Origin: Oscillospiraceae bacterium | Lineage (GTDB): Bacteria; Bacillota; Clostridia; Oscillospirales; Acutalibacteraceae | Assembly (NCBI GenBank): GCA_015066175.1 | Contig: SVOW01000006.1 | Coordinates: 1-64,000, forward strand | Direction: 5' to 3' | DNA: 64,000 nucleotides | Part shown: positions 8,257-18,599 of the stretch, piece by piece | How positions within the stretch are numbered: position 1 is the first letter of the stretch | Layout of the letters: every line of letters begins with the position of its first letter | Made by a program: the position numbers and the translations under genes | Notes under the pieces: generated by a model | What the model was told of the DNA's origin: nothing | The model's input: only the letters and a program-made list of their open reading frames with translations | Database searches by the model: none

Positions 8257-8625
8257 GTGATACAGCAACAGAGTTACCTCAAGGTTGCCGACAACACCGG
8301 TGCGAAAGAGCTTATGTGCATTCGCGTACTCGGCGGTTCAGGCAGGAGGTATGCCAATATCGGTGACGTCGTAGTTGCTTCAGTTAAGAAAGCAGCTCCC
8401 GGCGGTGTCGTTAAAAAAGGCGAAGTTGTAAAAGCTGTAGTAGTTCGTACAGCTAGCGGCGTTCGTCGTGAAGACGGAACATACATCCGTTTCGACGAAA
8501 ATGCAGCCGTTATAATCAGAGAAGATAAAAATCCCAAAGGCACACGTATCTTTGGACCGGTAGCAAGAGAACTTCGTGAAAAAGACTTCACAAAGATTCT
8601 TTCACTTGCTCCCGAAGTGCTTTAA
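8257..8625 (+). CDS. rplN: 50S ribosomal protein L14
   Basis: 122 aa. L14 lies at the subunit interface (bridge B8) and is the docking site of silencing factor Rsf[29 protein letters not shown] and [24 protein letters not shown] are near-invariant. GTG start at 8257 with GAAGGAGGC 8 bases upstream. Confidence 0.99.
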   Translation: MIQQQSYLKVADNTGAKELMCIRVLGGSGRRYANIGDVVVASVKKAAPGGVVKKGEVVKAVVVRTASGVRREDGTYIRFDENAAVIIREDKNPKGTRIFGPVARELREKDFTKILSLAPEVL

Positions 8626-8641
8626 TAGGGAGGAGAACAAC

Positions 8642-8968
8642 ATGAGTAAACTTCACGTTAAAACAGGCGACGAAGTCGTTGTAATCAACGGCAAATATCG
8701 CGGTAAAAGAGGTAAGGTGCTTGAGGTATCTCCCAAAGAGGGCAAGGTTATCGTTGAAGGCATCAATATCGTAACAAAGCACGTTAAACCCCGCAAGGCT
8801 GGCGAACAGGGCGGTCTTGTTAAGGCTGAAAGTGCTCTTTATGCTGACAAAGTTCAGCTTGTATGCCCCAAATGTGGTCAGGCTACAAGAACAGGCAGCA
8901 AAATCAACGCAAAAGGCGAAAAAGTTCGCGTTTGCAAGAAGAAAGACTGCTTGGCAGAAATTAAATAA
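8642..8968 (+). CDS. rplX: 50S ribosomal protein L24 (zinc-ribbon type)
   Basis: 108 aa. L24 initiates 50S assembly. KOW motif at about 5-35 ([21 protein letters not shown]). The C-terminus carries a Cys4 ribbon (C75, C78, C98, C103), as in many Clostridia but not in E. coli. The ATG at 8642, behind GGGAGGAG, is preferred over an in-frame ATG 66 bases upstream inside rplN, which has no RBS. Confidence 0.98.
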   Translation: MSKLHVKTGDEVVVINGKYRGKRGKVLEVSPKEGKVIVEGINIVTKHVKPRKAGEQGGLVKAESALYADKVQLVCPKCGQATRTGSKINAKGEKVRVCKKKDCLAEIK

Positions 8969-8985
8969 GAGGGAGGAAACATGAC

Positions 8986-9528
8986 ATGGCAGCAAGATTA
9001 AAAGAGTTTTATGTAAACGAAGTTGCACCTGCAATGATGAAAAAATTCGAATACAAAAGTGTTATGCAAATCCCGAAGCTTGATAAAATCGTAATCAACG
9101 TTGGTTGCGGCGAAGCAAGAGAAAACCCCAAAGTTATCGATGCTATCGTTTCAGATATCAAGCAGATTACAGGTCAGACACCCATCCGTTGTAAAGCAAA
9201 GAAATCAGTTGCTAACTTCAAACTTCGTGAGGGTATGACAATCGGTGTTAAAGTAACACTTCGTGGAGACAGAATGTATGAATTCCTTGACAGATTCTTC
9301 AATCTCGCTCTCCCCCGCGTAAGAGACTTCAGAGGTATTAATCCTAATTCATTTGATGGCCGTGGTAACTACTCAATGGGTATCAAAGAACAGCTTATTT
9401 TCCCTGAAATCGATTACGATAAAATCGACAAAGTTCGCGGTATGGACATTTGCTTTGTAACTACCGCAAATACAGACGAAGAAGCCCGTGAATTGCTTAC
9501 ACTTATGGGCGCTCCGTTCACAAAGTAA
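8986..9528 (+). CDS. rplE: 50S ribosomal protein L5
   Basis: 180 aa. L5 binds 5S rRNA and contacts P-site t[49 protein letters not shown] and the C-terminal [16 protein letters not shown]-like block identify it. An ATG five bases upstream (8981) is out of frame and quickly stopped; GGGAGGAAAC supports the ATG at 8986. Confidence 0.99.
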   Translation: MAARLKEFYVNEVAPAMMKKFEYKSVMQIPKLDKIVINVGCGEARENPKVIDAIVSDIKQITGQTPIRCKAKKSVANFKLREGMTIGVKVTLRGDRMYEFLDRFFNLALPRVRDFRGINPNSFDGRGNYSMGIKEQLIFPEIDYDKIDKVRGMDICFVTTANTDEEARELLTLMGAPFTK

Positions 9529-9540
9529 GGAGGAATCACT

Positions 9541-9726
9541 GTGGCCAAGAAAGCAATGAAAGAGAAACAGCAGAGAGCTGCTAAATTCTCAACAAGACAG
9601 TACAACAGATGTAAAATCTGCGGTAGACCACATGCCTACCTTCGTAAGTACGGAGTATGCCGTATCTGCTTCAGAGAACTTGCTCATGAGGGCAAAATTC
9701 CTGGAGTTAAGAAGGCAAGCTGGTAA
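9541..9726 (+). CDS. rpsZ: 30S ribosomal protein S14, zinc-binding (type Z)
   Basis: 61 aa, the short zinc-containing paralogue. Ligands C24, C27, C40 and C43 (CKIC...CRIC) are all present. GTG start at 9541 behind AAGGAGG, 12 bases after rplE. It is the S14 of the spc operon; bacteria under zinc limitation often have a second, zinc-free copy, not seen in this window. Confidence 0.98.
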   Translation: MAKKAMKEKQQRAAKFSTRQYNRCKICGRPHAYLRKYGVCRICFRELAHEGKIPGVKKASW

Positions 9727-9754
9727 GAGCAGTTGTTAAAAGGAGGTTGACGGT

Positions 9755-10153
9755 ATGCAAATTACTGATTCTATCGCCGATATGCTTACTAGAATCCGCA
9801 ACGCTAACTCAGCGAAGCATGACTCGGTGAAAGTTCCCGCATCCAACATGAAAAAGGCAATTGCTCAGATTCTTGTTGATGAGGGTTATATCAAAAGTTT
9901 TTCAGTTGAAGAAGACGGTAAACAGGGCATGATCGAAATCGTACTCAAATACGGTCCGAATAAGAGCCAGGTTATTACCGGTTTACGCAGAGTATCAAAA
10001 CCCGGTCTGCGTATTTACTCAAGTTGCGAAGATATGCCTAAGGTTATGAAAGGCCTTGGTATCGCAATTGTTTCAACATCAATGGGTATTATGACAGACA
10101 AGGACGCACGCAAGGCAAATGTCGGCGGTGAAGTTCTTGCATTCATCTGGTAA
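9755..10153 (+). CDS. rpsH: 30S ribosomal protein S8
   Basis: 132 aa. S8 is a central-domain 16S rRNA binder and in E. coli represses the spc operon. [29 protein letters not shown]-type block ([12 protein letters not shown]) and [18 protein letters not shown] are conserved. AAAGGAGGT precedes the ATG. Confidence 0.99.
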   Translation: MQITDSIADMLTRIRNANSAKHDSVKVPASNMKKAIAQILVDEGYIKSFSVEEDGKQGMIEIVLKYGPNKSQVITGLRRVSKPGLRIYSSCEDMPKVMKGLGIAIVSTSMGIMTDKDARKANVGGEVLAFIW

Positions 10154-10168
10154 GGAGGTGCTGTTAGA

Positions 10169-10714
10169 ATGTCACGTATAGGCAAGATGCCGATTGATAT
10201 TCCGGCAGGTGTTGATGTAACAATCGACGGCAGCACTGTAACCGTAAAAGGTCCCAAAGGGGAACTCACCAGAACAGTGCACAAGAATATCACAGTTGAA
10301 AAGGACGGCGCTGTTATCACAGTAACTCGTCCTAACGATGAGAACCTTAATAAGTCTCTTCACGGACTTACACGTACACTCATCGCTAACATGGTTGAAG
10401 GCGTAAGCAAGGGCTATACAAAAGAGCTCGAAGTTAACGGCGTTGGTTACCGTGCTGCAAAGAACGGCAACGAACTCGTTCTTACAGTTGGTTACTCTCA
10501 CCCTGTTACATTCAAAGAGAGCGACGATATCAAAATCGAAGTTCCCGGTCCGAACAAGATCATTATTTCAGGATCTGACAAACAGAAAGTCGGCCAGTTT
10601 GCAGCAGAAGTTCGCGAAGTACGTCCCCCCGAACCGTACAAAGGCAAGGGTATCAAGTATGTTGACGAATACATCCGCCGCAAAGAAGGTAAGGCTGCTA
10701 AGGGCGGTAAATAA
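10169..10714 (+). CDS. rplF: 50S ribosomal protein L6
   Basis: 181 aa. L6 sits near the factor-binding site. [25 protein letters not shown], and the C-terminal [21 protein letters not shown] with its rRNA-binding loop are present. AAGGAGGTG lies 9 bases before the ATG. Confidence 0.99.
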   Translation: MSRIGKMPIDIPAGVDVTIDGSTVTVKGPKGELTRTVHKNITVEKDGAVITVTRPNDENLNKSLHGLTRTLIANMVEGVSKGYTKELEVNGVGYRAAKNGNELVLTVGYSHPVTFKESDDIKIEVPGPNKIIISGSDKQKVGQFAAEVREVRPPEPYKGKGIKYVDEYIRRKEGKAAKGGK

Positions 10715-10738
10715 TCTAATATCAAGGAGTGAAAAATT

Positions 10739-11098
10739 ATGGTTAACAGACCTGACAGCAATAAGGCAAGAAGTCAGCGCCATAAGAGAGTCCGTGGTAA
10801 AATCAACGGAACTGCAGAGCGTCCTCGCCTTAATGTATTCCGCTCCCTTCAGAATATCTACGCTCAGTTAATCGATGACGTGAACGGTGTAACACTCGTT
10901 AGCGCATCATCTGTTGAGAAAGATTTTGAAGAATACGGCGGAAATAAATCCGCAGCCCGCAAGGTTGGCGAAATCCTCGCAAAGAGAGCCATCGAGAAAG
11001 ATATTACAGATGTAGTATTTGACCGTGGCGGCTATATATATCACGGCCGTGTACAAGAGCTGGCCGAAGGCGCCCGTGAAGGCGGCCTCAAGTTCTAA
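10739..11098 (+). CDS. rplR: 50S ribosomal protein L18
   Basis: 119 aa. L18 brings 5S rRNA to the 50S subunit. The basic N-terminus ([23 protein letters not shown]), [14 protein letters not shown] and the ending [27 protein letters not shown] are diagnostic. AAGGAGTG precedes the ATG. Confidence 0.99.
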   Translation: MVNRPDSNKARSQRHKRVRGKINGTAERPRLNVFRSLQNIYAQLIDDVNGVTLVSASSVEKDFEEYGGNKSAARKVGEILAKRAIEKDITDVVFDRGGYIYHGRVQELAEGAREGGLKF

Positions 11099-11114
11099 TG
11101 AAGGAGGAATAACT

Positions 11115-11615
11115 TTGGCTAATATTGAAACACAGGCAAACGAGCTTCAGGAAAGAGTTGTTACTATCAACCGTGTTTCTAAAACTGTTAAGGGTGGTAG
11201 AATTTTCAAATTCGCAGCTCTTGTAGTAGTTGGTGATGGTAACGGCACCGTAGGCTTCGGTCTCGGTAAATCCGGTGAAGTACCGGATGCTATCCGTAAA
11301 GGTATCGAAGATGCCAAAAAGAATCTTATTAAAGTTTCTCTTAAAGGAACAACAATTCCTCACGAAGTAATCGGTAAATTCGGCGCAGGCGTAGTTCTTA
11401 TGAAACCCGCTGCACCTGGTACCGGTGTTATCGCTGGCGGTCCTGTTCGTGCTGTTGTTGAAACAGTAGGTATCAAGGATATCCGTTCAAAGGCTCTTCG
11501 TTCAAATAATCCGTGCAATGTTGTTAGAGCAACAATTGACGGTCTTTCCAAGCTTCGCAATGCAGAAGAAGTTGCAGCGATCCGTGGAAAATCAACAAAA
11601 GAAATTTTAGGTTAA
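11115..11615 (+). CDS. rpsE: 30S ribosomal protein S5
   Basis: 166 aa. S5 helps maintain decoding accuracy and mRNA unwinding. [34 protein letters not shown] is the diagnostic N-terminal domain, with [19 protein letters not shown] and [21 protein letters not shown] further on. The start is TTG at 11115, 6 bases after AAGGAGGA; no ATG fits, and longer frames run back into rplR. Confidence 0.97.
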   Translation: MANIETQANELQERVVTINRVSKTVKGGRIFKFAALVVVGDGNGTVGFGLGKSGEVPDAIRKGIEDAKKNLIKVSLKGTTIPHEVIGKFGAGVVLMKPAAPGTGVIAGGPVRAVVETVGIKDIRSKALRSNNPCNVVRATIDGLSKLRNAEEVAAIRGKSTKEILG

Positions 11616-11629
11616 GGAGGGTGGATTAA

Positions 11630-11809
11630 ATGGCAAACGTTCAGGTAAAGCTCGTTAAAAGCTTAATCGGAAGCAAGAAAGACCAGATAGCCACCGCTCA
11701 TGCACTTGGTCTTCGCAAAATCGGAGATGTAGCTGTACAGCCTGCAAATCCGCAGACACAAGGAAAAATAAACAAAATTAACCACCTCATCGAGGTAACC
11801 GAAGCGTAA
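11630..11809 (+). CDS. rpmD: 50S ribosomal protein L30
   Basis: 59 aa, the usual short bacterial form. [30 protein letters not shown], then [17 protein letters not shown] and NHLIEVTE match the family. ATG at 11630 with AAGGAGGGTGG upstream, 14 bases after rpsE; stop TAA at 11807-11809. L30 binds 23S rRNA domain II and is not universal. Confidence 0.97.
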   Translation: MANVQVKLVKSLIGSKKDQIATAHALGLRKIGDVAVQPANPQTQGKINKINHLIEVTEA

Positions 11810-11826
11810 GCAAGGAGGTGCGACAA

Positions 11827-12270
11827 ATGAAACTGCACGAACTTTCTCCGGTACCCGGTTCAACAAAAGAACGTAAACGTATCGGTAGAGGTCCCGCATC
11901 AGGTCAGGGTAAAACTGCTGGTAAAGGACATAAAGGTCAGAAGGCACGTGCCGGCAGAGGTATGCAGATCGGCTTTGAAGGCGGTCAGATGCCTTTGCAG
12001 AGAAGAATTCCTAAGAGAGGCTTCAACAACATTTTCCGTAAGGAATTTGCTATTGTTAATCTTGCAAGTCTCGAAAAGGCATTCAACGATGGCGACACAG
12101 TAACAATTGAGGCACTTGTAGCAAGTGGTCTCGTAAAGAAAACACTTGATGGTGTTAAAGTACTTGGTAACGGTGAACTTTCAAAGAAACTCACTGTTCA
12201 GGTAAACGCTTATTCTGAAACTGCTAAATCAAAGATTGAAGCAGCAGGCGGAAAGGCAGAGGTGGTATGA
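11827..12270 (+). CDS. rplO: 50S ribosomal protein L15
   Basis: 147 aa. L15 is a late-assembly protein with a long unstructured N-terminal arm. [22 protein letters not shown] and [15 protein letters not shown].. are typical. ATG at 11827, 6 bases after AAGGAGGTG. Its TGA is separated from the secY ATG by a single base, the conserved L15-SecY coupling. Confidence 0.98.
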   Translation: MKLHELSPVPGSTKERKRIGRGPASGQGKTAGKGHKGQKARAGRGMQIGFEGGQMPLQRRIPKRGFNNIFRKEFAIVNLASLEKAFNDGDTVTIEALVASGLVKKTLDGVKVLGNGELSKKLTVQVNAYSETAKSKIEAAGGKAEVV

Positions 12271-12271
12271 C

Positions 12272-13609
12272 ATGATCAAAACCTTTGTTAACGCTTGGAA
12301 AATTCCCGAGCTTCGCAAAAAGATCCTTTTTACCGCTCTCATTGTTCTTATTTTCAGAATTGGTTCAGTTATTCCGGTACCCTTTGTTGATATTGGCAAA
12401 GAAGGTATCCTGGGTGGCGACTATGCAGGTACATTTCTTCAGTACCTCAATATGATGACAGGTGAAGCATTCAGCTATGGTACACTTTTCGCAATGTCCA
12501 TCACACCTTACATCAACAGTTCAATCATTATGCAGCTCTTAACAGTTGCAATTCCCGCTCTTGAAAGACTCTCTAAAGAAGGCGAAGAAGGCAGAAAGAA
12601 AATTGCTACTATCACACGTTATGTAACAGTTGTTCTTGCTCTTATGCAGAGTACTGCTTACTACTTCTTCCTGAAAAATGGTAATTACCTTTCACTTTCA
12701 GCGACAGGTGCTGAATACACAGGTTTCTGGGCAGTCTTACAGGCAGTAACAATTATTCTCTGCTTCACCGCTGGTGCTGCACTTATCATGTGGCTTGGTG
12801 AACAGATTAACGACAAGGGTATCGGTAACGGTATTTCAATGATTCTTTTCGCTGGTATCGTTTCTCGTATTCCTACAATGCTTGCTAACCTCTTCAGCCC
12901 CGAAATGGGCGTTGGTTACTGGGCATACGGCGGTGTTTACCGCGTACTTGCTCCCATAGTTGTAGTTATCATGCTTCTCATGATTGCTTACATCGTATGG
13001 ATGGACAATGCAGAAAGACGTATTCCCGTTCAGTATGCAAAAAGAGTTGTAGGCCGTAAGATGTACGGCGGACAGAGCACACATATTCCGATTAAGGTTA
13101 ATATGTCAGGTGTTATGCCCATTATCTTCGCTTCATCAATTCTTTCACTTCCGCCCACTATTCAGTTGTTTGTTACTAATCCCTCAGAAGGCTGGAAAAA
13201 ATTCTTTGAAGTATTCCAGGCCGACCACTGGGCATATGGTATTATGTATTTCTTCCTGATTATCTTCTTTGCATATTTCTATGCAACAATTCAGTATAAT
13301 CCGATTGAAATGGCAAACAACATCAGAAAGAATAGCGGCGCAATCCCCGGTATTCGTCCCGGCAAGCCCACATCAGACTATATCGGAAAAATCCTTTCAA
13401 GAATCACTCTTCTTGGAGCATTGCTTATCAGCGTAGTAGCAATCTTCCCGATTATCTACTCACAGGTTTGCGGACTTTTCCTCGAACATGGTATGAACAT
13501 TTCACTTGGCGGTACATCAATCATCATCCTTGTTGGTGTTGCTCTCGAAACTGTTAAACAGCTCGAAAGCCAGATGATGATGCGTCATTACAAGGGCTTC
13601 CTTGATTAA
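12272..13609 (+). CDS. secY: Preprotein translocase subunit SecY
   Basis: 445 aa inner-membrane channel of the Sec machinery with ten predicted membrane segments. FRIGSVIPVPFVD, the plug region near MTGEAFSYGTLFAMSITPYINSSIIMQLL, and the cytoplasmic loop NPIEMANNIRKNSGAIPGIRPGKPT before TM9 are characteristic. The ATG at 12272 is chosen because AGAGGTGG precedes it and MIKTFVNAWKIPELRKK is the normal N-terminus. Presumably translationally coupled to rplO. It exports the signal-peptide proteins found elsewhere in the window. Confidence 0.98.
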   Translation: MIKTFVNAWKIPELRKKILFTALIVLIFRIGSVIPVPFVDIGKEGILGGDYAGTFLQYLNMMTGEAFSYGTLFAMSITPYINSSIIMQLLTVAIPALERLSKEGEEGRKKIATITRYVTVVLALMQSTAYYFFLKNGNYLSLSATGAEYTGFWAVLQAVTIILCFTAGAALIMWLGEQINDKGIGNGISMILFAGIVSRIPTMLANLFSPEMGVGYWAYGGVYRVLAPIVVVIMLLMIAYIVWMDNAERRIPVQYAKRVVGRKMYGGQSTHIPIKVNMSGVMPIIFASSILSLPPTIQLFVTNPSEGWKKFFEVFQADHWAYGIMYFFLIIFFAYFYATIQYNPIEMANNIRKNSGAIPGIRPGKPTSDYIGKILSRITLLGALLISVVAIFPIIYSQVCGLFLEHGMNISLGGTSIIILVGVALETVKQLESQMMMRHYKGFLD

Positions 13610-13629
13610 TCAGAAAAGGAGATAAGATA

Positions 13630-14262
13630 ATGAAACTTATTCTTCTTGGAGCACCGGGTGCAGGTAAGGGAACTCAGGCAGAAGTTATCTGCGATAAGCT
13701 TTCTATACCTGCAATCTCAACCGGTAACATTATCCGTGAAGCTCTTAAGAACGGCACGGAAATGGGACTTAAAGCAAAATCATTCATTGATGCAGGTCAG
13801 CTCGTTCCTGATGAAGTCGTAATCGGCATCATCAAAGACAGACTCGCAGCTGACGATTGCAATAACGGATTTATCCTTGACGGCTTCCCTCGTACAATTC
13901 CTCAGGCAGAAGCTCTCGATGCAATGGGCATTGTTATCGACAAAGTTATTGATATCGAAGTTCCTGATGAGAAAATTGTTAAGAGAATGTCAGGCAGACG
14001 TGTTTGTAAGGATTGTGGTGCTTCATATCACTTGGAGTACAAAAAACCTGAAAAAGACGGTATCTGCAATCTCTGCGGTGGTGAACTCGTTCAGAGAAAG
14101 GATGACCATCCGGATACGGTTCTTGACAGACTCAATGTTTACCATGATCAGACAGAACCGCTTAAAACTTACTACGGAAACAAAGGTATCCTTTGCGTAG
14201 TTGAGGGTCAGGAAGAGGTTAAAGATACAACCGTTCTTACCCTTAAAGCTTTGGAGGATTAA
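13630..14262 (+). CDS. adk: Adenylate kinase, zinc-lid form
   Basis: 210 aa, long-lid type. It catalyses ATP + AMP = 2 ADP. P-loop GAPGAGKGT (7-15), AMP-binding STGNIIR and LDGFPRT (83-89). The lid has four zinc ligands C126, C129, C146 and C149. The next gene starts two bases after its stop, with TTGGAGGA inside the adk C-terminus as the RBS. Confidence 0.98.
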   Translation: MKLILLGAPGAGKGTQAEVICDKLSIPAISTGNIIREALKNGTEMGLKAKSFIDAGQLVPDEVVIGIIKDRLAADDCNNGFILDGFPRTIPQAEALDAMGIVIDKVIDIEVPDEKIVKRMSGRRVCKDCGASYHLEYKKPEKDGICNLCGGELVQRKDDHPDTVLDRLNVYHDQTEPLKTYYGNKGILCVVEGQEEVKDTTVLTLKALED

Positions 14263-14264
14263 GC

Positions 14265-15014
14265 ATGATAGTGCTCAAAACCAGTCGAGAGCTTGCGCTG
14301 ATGCGCGAAGCTTGCAGAATATCGGCAGGAGCATTAAAGGCAGCAGGAGAGGCAGTTCAGCCGGGAGTCACTACCGCTGAAATCGATAAGATCGCATACG
14401 ATTATATAAAGAAGCAGGGTGCTAATCCCAACTTCTTGCATCTGTATGATTTTCCTGCTACCGCATGCATTTCCATAAACGATGAGGTTATTCACGGAAT
14501 TCCGAGCAAAAAACGAGTAATCAAAGAAGGCGACATCGTCAGCATTGACCTTGGCGCAGAGCTTGAAGGATATAACGGCGATAACGCTGCCACTTTCGCG
14601 GCAGGCAAAATTAGTCCTGAAGCGCAGCGGCTGTGCGATGTGACAAAAGATAGCCTTTATGAAGGCATCAAGATGGCACTCGCAGGCGGCAGACTCGGCG
14701 ATATCGGATGGGCAATTCAGAATTACTGTGAATCGCGCGGATATGGTGTTGTAAGGTCTTTCACAGGCCACGGCATCGGAAGAAAAGTCCATGAAGACCC
14801 CAGCGTACCGAATTATGGCACACCGGGAAGAGGTGTGCGTCTGTTGCCGGGCATGACTATTGCCATTGAACCCATGATTAATCAGGGTGTACCGGGCGTA
14901 AAAACAATGTCAGACGGCTGGACGGTTAAAACGGCTGACGGAAAACTCTCAGCACATTTCGAACACACAATTGCGATAACTCAGGACGGACCTGTAATTC
15001 TTACAGCTCTTTAA
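14265..15014 (+). CDS. map: Type I methionine aminopeptidase
   Basis: 249 aa. Removes the initiator Met from nascent proteins. The five metal ligands are visible: D95, D106, H169, E202 and E233, plus H78 in the substrate pocket. No N-terminal zinc finger or SH3 extension, so type Ia. ATG at 14265, two bases after adk; both are normal companions of secY in Firmicutes. Confidence 0.98.
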   Translation: MIVLKTSRELALMREACRISAGALKAAGEAVQPGVTTAEIDKIAYDYIKKQGANPNFLHLYDFPATACISINDEVIHGIPSKKRVIKEGDIVSIDLGAELEGYNGDNAATFAAGKISPEAQRLCDVTKDSLYEGIKMALAGGRLGDIGWAIQNYCESRGYGVVRSFTGHGIGRKVHEDPSVPNYGTPGRGVRLLPGMTIAIEPMINQGVPGVKTMSDGWTVKTADGKLSAHFEHTIAITQDGPVILTAL

Positions 15015-15030
15015 AAGAGGAGGCGCTTGA

Positions 15031-15327
15031 GTGCAGATAGAAGTGGGCAGGGTTGTCAGGTCGAAAGCCGGACACGATTCGAACAATATTTTTGCGGTTG
15101 TCGGGATTGATGAAAATTATGTTTTCATCAGCGACGGGAAAGAGCGTAAGGTTCAGAAACCGAAACGTAAAAACCCAAAGCATATTGAAGTTACTTCTCA
15201 TATGCTTTTACCCGAAGAAATGGCAGCCAATGGAAGGTTAAAGAAAGCACTTGGCAGAATCAAAGCCGAGGCAGACAAATCATCAGGAGGTAATGGTAAT
15301 GTCCAAACAGGATATGATAGAGGTTGA
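15031..15327 (+). CDS. KOW-domain RNA-binding protein
   Basis: 98 aa. Residues 1-50 ([25 protein letters not shown]..., [11 protein letters not shown]) form a KOW/L14e-like fold. The middle [11 protein letters not shown] is basic and fits RNA binding. A small protein of this type commonly lies between map and infA in Clostridia, and its role in translation is not settled. GTG start at 15031 behind AAGAGGAGG. Its last 29 bases overlap infA, whose RBS lies within this gene. Confidence 0.85.
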   Translation: MQIEVGRVVRSKAGHDSNNIFAVVGIDENYVFISDGKERKVQKPKRKNPKHIEVTSHMLLPEEMAANGRLKKALGRIKAEADKSSGGNGNVQTGYDRG

Positions 15328-15517
15328 AGGAACCGTTATCGAAGCTCTTCCGAACGCAACATTCAATGTTGAGTTGGAAAACGGAGTTAAGATCTTAGCT
15401 CATATTTCAGGAAAACTCAGAATGAACTATATTCGTATTCTTCCTGGAGATAAAGTGACGGTAGAAATGTCGCCGTACGACCTTACACGTGGCCGTATCA
15501 CATGGCGATCCAAATAA
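15299..15517 (+). CDS. infA: Translation initiation factor IF-1
   Basis: 72 aa S1-type OB fold that blocks the A site during initiation. [40 protein letters not shown] and LTRGRITWR are near-universal. Two in-frame ATGs lie at 15293 and 15299; AGGAGG at 15285-15290 gives an 8-base spacer to the second and only 2 to the first, so 15299 is chosen. Overlaps the KOW gene by 29 bases in a different frame. Confidence 0.98.
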   Translation: MSKQDMIEVEGTVIEALPNATFNVELENGVKILAHISGKLRMNYIRILPGDKVTVEMSPYDLTRGRITWRSK

Positions 15518-15571
15518 GAAATAAGTATAGAAAATACTATACAATGCAAGTATTTTAGGAGGTATTCAATT

Positions 15572-15685
15572 ATGAAAGTCAGACCTTCTGTAAAGAAAAT
15601 TTGCGAGAAGTGCAAGATTATTAAACGCAAGGGAAAAATCATGGTTATCTGTGAAAATCCCAAGCACAAGCAGCGTCAGGGTTAA
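15572..15685 (+). CDS. rpmJ: 50S ribosomal protein L36 (zinc form)
   Basis: 37 aa, the normal length. Zinc ligands C11, C14, C27 and H32. ATG at 15572 behind TAGGAGGT; TAA at 15683-15685. The 54-bp gap after infA contains a weak AT-rich hairpin (GTATAG/CTATAC) with no clear role. Confidence 0.98.
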   Translation: MKVRPSVKKICEKCKIIKRKGKIMVICENPKHKQRQG

Positions 15686-15722
15686 TCCGACGCAAACCAC
15701 TTAATGGAGGTGCAACTGACAA

Positions 15723-16091
15723 ATGGCACGTATTTCAGGTGTTGACTTACCGAGAGAAAAAAGAGTTGAAATCGCTCTTACTTACATCTTTGGTATTGGT
15801 CGCAAAACTGCAAGTGACATTATAGCAGCAACAGGTATCAATCCTGACACAAGAGTTAAGGATTTGACTGAAGAAGATGTTTCAAAACTTCGTGAGTATA
15901 TCGACCACAACGTTAAAGTTGAAGGTGACCTCAGAAGAGAAACAGCATTTGATATTAAAAGGCTTATCGAAATCGGTTGCTATCGTGGCGTACGTCATCG
16001 TAAAGGTCTCCCCGTAAGAGGCCAGCGTTCAAAGACAAACGCACGTACACGTAAGGGTCCGAAGAAGACAATAGCTAACAAGAAGAAATAA
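15723..16091 (+). CDS. rpsM: 30S ribosomal protein S13
   Basis: 122 aa. S13 bridges 30S head and 50S and contacts P-site t[30 protein letters not shown], the [40 protein letters not shown] segment and a basic tail are typical. AATGGAGGTG precedes the ATG. Start of the alpha-operon part. Confidence 0.99.
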   Translation: MARISGVDLPREKRVEIALTYIFGIGRKTASDIIAATGINPDTRVKDLTEEDVSKLREYIDHNVKVEGDLRRETAFDIKRLIEIGCYRGVRHRKGLPVRGQRSKTNARTRKGPKKTIANKKK

Positions 16092-16109
16092 TTGAAGGAG
16101 GAATAAGTA

Positions 16110-16511
16110 ATGGCAAAAGTAGTTAAAAAAGCTGGTGCAACACGCCGTCGCCGTGAGCGCAAGAATATTGAGCGTGGAGCAGCACACATTCAATCCACCT
16201 TCAACAACACTATCGTAACAATTACCGATACACAGGGTAACGCTGTGTCATGGGCAAGTGCAGGCGAAATGGGCTTCAGAGGCTCAAGAAAATCAACTCC
16301 CTTCGCAGCTCAGACAGCAGCAGAAACAGCAGCGAAAGTTGCTATTGACCACGGTATGAAAACAGTTGAGGTTTACGTTAAAGGCCCCGGCCAGGGACGT
16401 GAAGCTGCAATCAGAGCATTGCAGACAGCAGGCCTTGATGTTACAATGATCAAGGATGTAACTCCTATTCCCCATAACGGCTGCCGTCCTCCCAAGAGAA
16501 GACGCGTATAA
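16110..16511 (+). CDS. rpsK: 30S ribosomal protein S11
   Basis: 133 aa. S11 forms the 30S platform near the E site. [41 protein letters not shown] and [14 protein letters not shown] are diagnostic. GAAGGAGGA upstream of the ATG. Confidence 0.99.
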   Translation: MAKVVKKAGATRRRRERKNIERGAAHIQSTFNNTIVTITDTQGNAVSWASAGEMGFRGSRKSTPFAAQTAAETAAKVAIDHGMKTVEVYVKGPGQGREAAIRALQTAGLDVTMIKDVTPIPHNGCRPPKRRRV

Positions 16512-16535
16512 CCTAATTTTTGGAGGTGTAATATT

Positions 16536-17162
16536 ATGGCAAGATATACCGGTCCGGTATGTAAATTGTGCCGTCGTGAAGGCAAAAAGCTCTTCCTTAA
16601 AGGCGATAGATGCTATACAGAAAGATGCGCTTTCGAACGTCGTTCATATGCTCCCGGTCAGCATGGCCAGAGCCGTAAGAAGATTTCTGAATACGGTCTC
16701 CAGCTTCGTGCAAAACAGCAGGCAAGACGTTACTACGGCGTAAATGAAGTTCAGTTCCATAAATATTTCCTGATGGCTGAAAAACGTCAGGGTGTTACAG
16801 GTGAAAACCTTCTGAGAATTTGCGAAAGCAGACTTGATAACGTAATTTATCTTCTCGGCTGGGCAAACTCAAGAGCAGAAGCAAGACAGCTTGTAATTCA
16901 TGGACATTATGAAGTAAACTCAAAGAAAGTTGATATTCCGTCATATCTTCTCAAAGTAGGAGATACGGTTTCTATTAAGAGTAAGAGTAAGGACAGCGAC
17001 AAATTCAAGGCAGTTCTTGAAGCAAACGCATCACGTCCCGTTCCACAGTGGCTCGATCTCAATAAAGAAGCTGCAACAGCAAAAGTTGCTGCACTTCCTG
17101 AACGTGATCAGATCGGTGCTCCCGTTGAAGAACATCTTATCGTTGAGTTCTACTCTAAATAA
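16536..17162 (+). CDS. rpsD: 30S ribosomal protein S4 (zinc form)
   Basis: 208 aa. S4 nucleates 30S assembly. Zinc ligands C9, C12, C26 and C31. An S4 RNA-binding domain at about 95-160 includes [28 protein letters not shown]. Gene order rpsK-rpsD-rpoA is the clostridial arrangement; in Bacillus rpsD is elsewhere. TTGGAGGTG precedes the ATG. The 98 bp between rpsD and rpoA show no recognisable gene. Confidence 0.99.
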   Translation: MARYTGPVCKLCRREGKKLFLKGDRCYTERCAFERRSYAPGQHGQSRKKISEYGLQLRAKQQARRYYGVNEVQFHKYFLMAEKRQGVTGENLLRICESRLDNVIYLLGWANSRAEARQLVIHGHYEVNSKKVDIPSYLLKVGDTVSIKSKSKDSDKFKAVLEANASRPVPQWLDLNKEAATAKVAALPERDQIGAPVEEHLIVEFYSK

Positions 17163-17260
17163 TCCGCAGGATAGTCGGATATGGGGTTTGGCGGCAGTGG
17201 ACCTTAACTTTGTCGCATAAGCTAAAAGAGTAACCTATCATAAACGAAGGAGGTTTTCAC

Positions 17261-18211
17261 ATGATTGGAATAGAGAAACCGAAAATAGAAACACTCGCAC
17301 ATGAGGCCGATGGCACATACGGTAAGTTTGTACTCGAACCCCTTGAAAGAGGTTATGGTCTTACACTTGGTAATTCTATGAGAAGAGTTCTTCTCTCATC
17401 TCTTCCGGGTTATGCAATCACATCCGTAAAAATAGATAACGTTCTCCATGAGTTCTCGACAATTGAGGGCGTTAAAGAAGACGTAACAGAAATCGTTCTT
17501 AATTTGAAGGAAGTAATCCTCAAATTCCACGGTGACGGTCCTAAAGTAATGTACATCGAGGCAGACGGTGAAGGCGAAATCACTGCAGGTGACATCAAAA
17601 CTGACAGTGAAGTTGAAATCATCAACCCCGATCATCACATTGCATCTCTGGACAAAAATGCTCATGTGTATATGGAGTTGACCTGTGACAAGGGACGCGG
17701 ATACGTTTCTGCAGAGCGCAATAAGAAAATTATGCAGCCTGCAATCGGCGTAATCGCTATTGACTCAATCTATACTCCCGTAATCAAGGTTAACTATACA
17801 GTTGAGAACACACGTGTTGGTCAGATTACTGACTACGACAAGTTGACACTTGAAGTGTGGACAAACGGCACTATTACAGCAAAAGAAGCCGTTTCTCTCG
17901 CAGCCAAGATCCTCAACGAGCACCTCAACCTCTTTGGTGACCTCTCAGATGAGGCATACGATACAGAGGTTATGGTCGAGAAAGATGACAACGGTAAAGA
18001 AAAAATCTTGGAGATGACCATTGAGGAACTTGACCTGTCCGTACGCTCATTCAACTGCTTGAAGAGAGCGGGTATCAATACTGTTGAGGACTTGATTAAC
18101 AAGTCTGAGGATGACATGATGAAGGTTAGAAACCTTGGTAGAAAATCTCTTGATGAGGTTGTTGCTAAGTTGTCCTCTCTTGGTTTCGAGCTCCGCGCTG
18201 AAGAAGAATAA
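17261..18211 (+). CDS. rpoA: DNA-directed RNA polymerase subunit alpha
   Basis: 316 aa. The N-terminal dimerisation domain ([24 protein letters not shown]) is followed by the C-terminal UP-element- and activator-binding domain ([23 protein letters not shown]... [10 protein letters not shown], about 250-310). GAAGGAGG lies before the ATG. An intact alpha-CTD fits use of the A-rich tracts upstream of several promoters here. Confidence 0.99.
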   Translation: MIGIEKPKIETLAHEADGTYGKFVLEPLERGYGLTLGNSMRRVLLSSLPGYAITSVKIDNVLHEFSTIEGVKEDVTEIVLNLKEVILKFHGDGPKVMYIEADGEGEITAGDIKTDSEVEIINPDHHIASLDKNAHVYMELTCDKGRGYVSAERNKKIMQPAIGVIAIDSIYTPVIKVNYTVENTRVGQITDYDKLTLEVWTNGTITAKEAVSLAAKILNEHLNLFGDLSDEAYDTEVMVEKDDNGKEKILEMTIEELDLSVRSFNCLKRAGINTVEDLINKSEDDMMKVRNLGRKSLDEVVAKLSSLGFELRAEEE

Positions 18212-18224
18212 GGAGTGATTTTAA

Positions 18225-18566
18225 ATGCCAGGTACCAGAAAACTCGGCAGAGCAAGCGACCATCGTAAAGCTATGCTCAGAGCAATGGTAACATATCTTA
18301 TTGAGAACGGCAAAATTGAAACCACCGTTACAAGAGCAAAAGAGGTTCGTTCAATGGCTGAGAAAATGATCACAGTCGCAAAAGACGGTTCTCTTGCATC
18401 AAAACGTCAGGTATTAGCATATCTCACAAAAGAAGATGTTGCTAAGAAATTGTTTGATGAAGTTGCTCCTAAATATAAGGAAGTAAACGGCGGCTATTGC
18501 CGTATTATCAAGACAGGCCCTCGCCGCGGTGACGCAGCAGAAATGTGCATCATCGAACTCATCTGA
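18225..18566 (+). CDS. rplQ: 50S ribosomal protein L17
   Basis: 113 aa, the short Firmicutes form. L17 lies near the tunnel exit. [40 protein letters not shown] and [21 protein letters not shown] are diagnostic. TAAGGAGTG precedes the ATG. Last gene of the operon; the ECF transporter, truA, rplM and rpsI genes that often follow in Clostridia are absent. Confidence 0.99.
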   Translation: MPGTRKLGRASDHRKAMLRAMVTYLIENGKIETTVTRAKEVRSMAEKMITVAKDGSLASKRQVLAYLTKEDVAKKLFDEVAPKYKEVNGGYCRIIKTGPRRGDAAEMCIIELI

Positions 18567-18599
18567 GTTGTCTGAAGATACGTTAACAAACTAAAATAA

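Noticed and set aside
17163-17260. Possible promoter or leader RNA between rpsD and rpoA
   Set aside because: The 98-bp spacer has only a 4-bp weak hairpin and no matching -35/-10 pair; rpoA is most simply read from the operon promoter.
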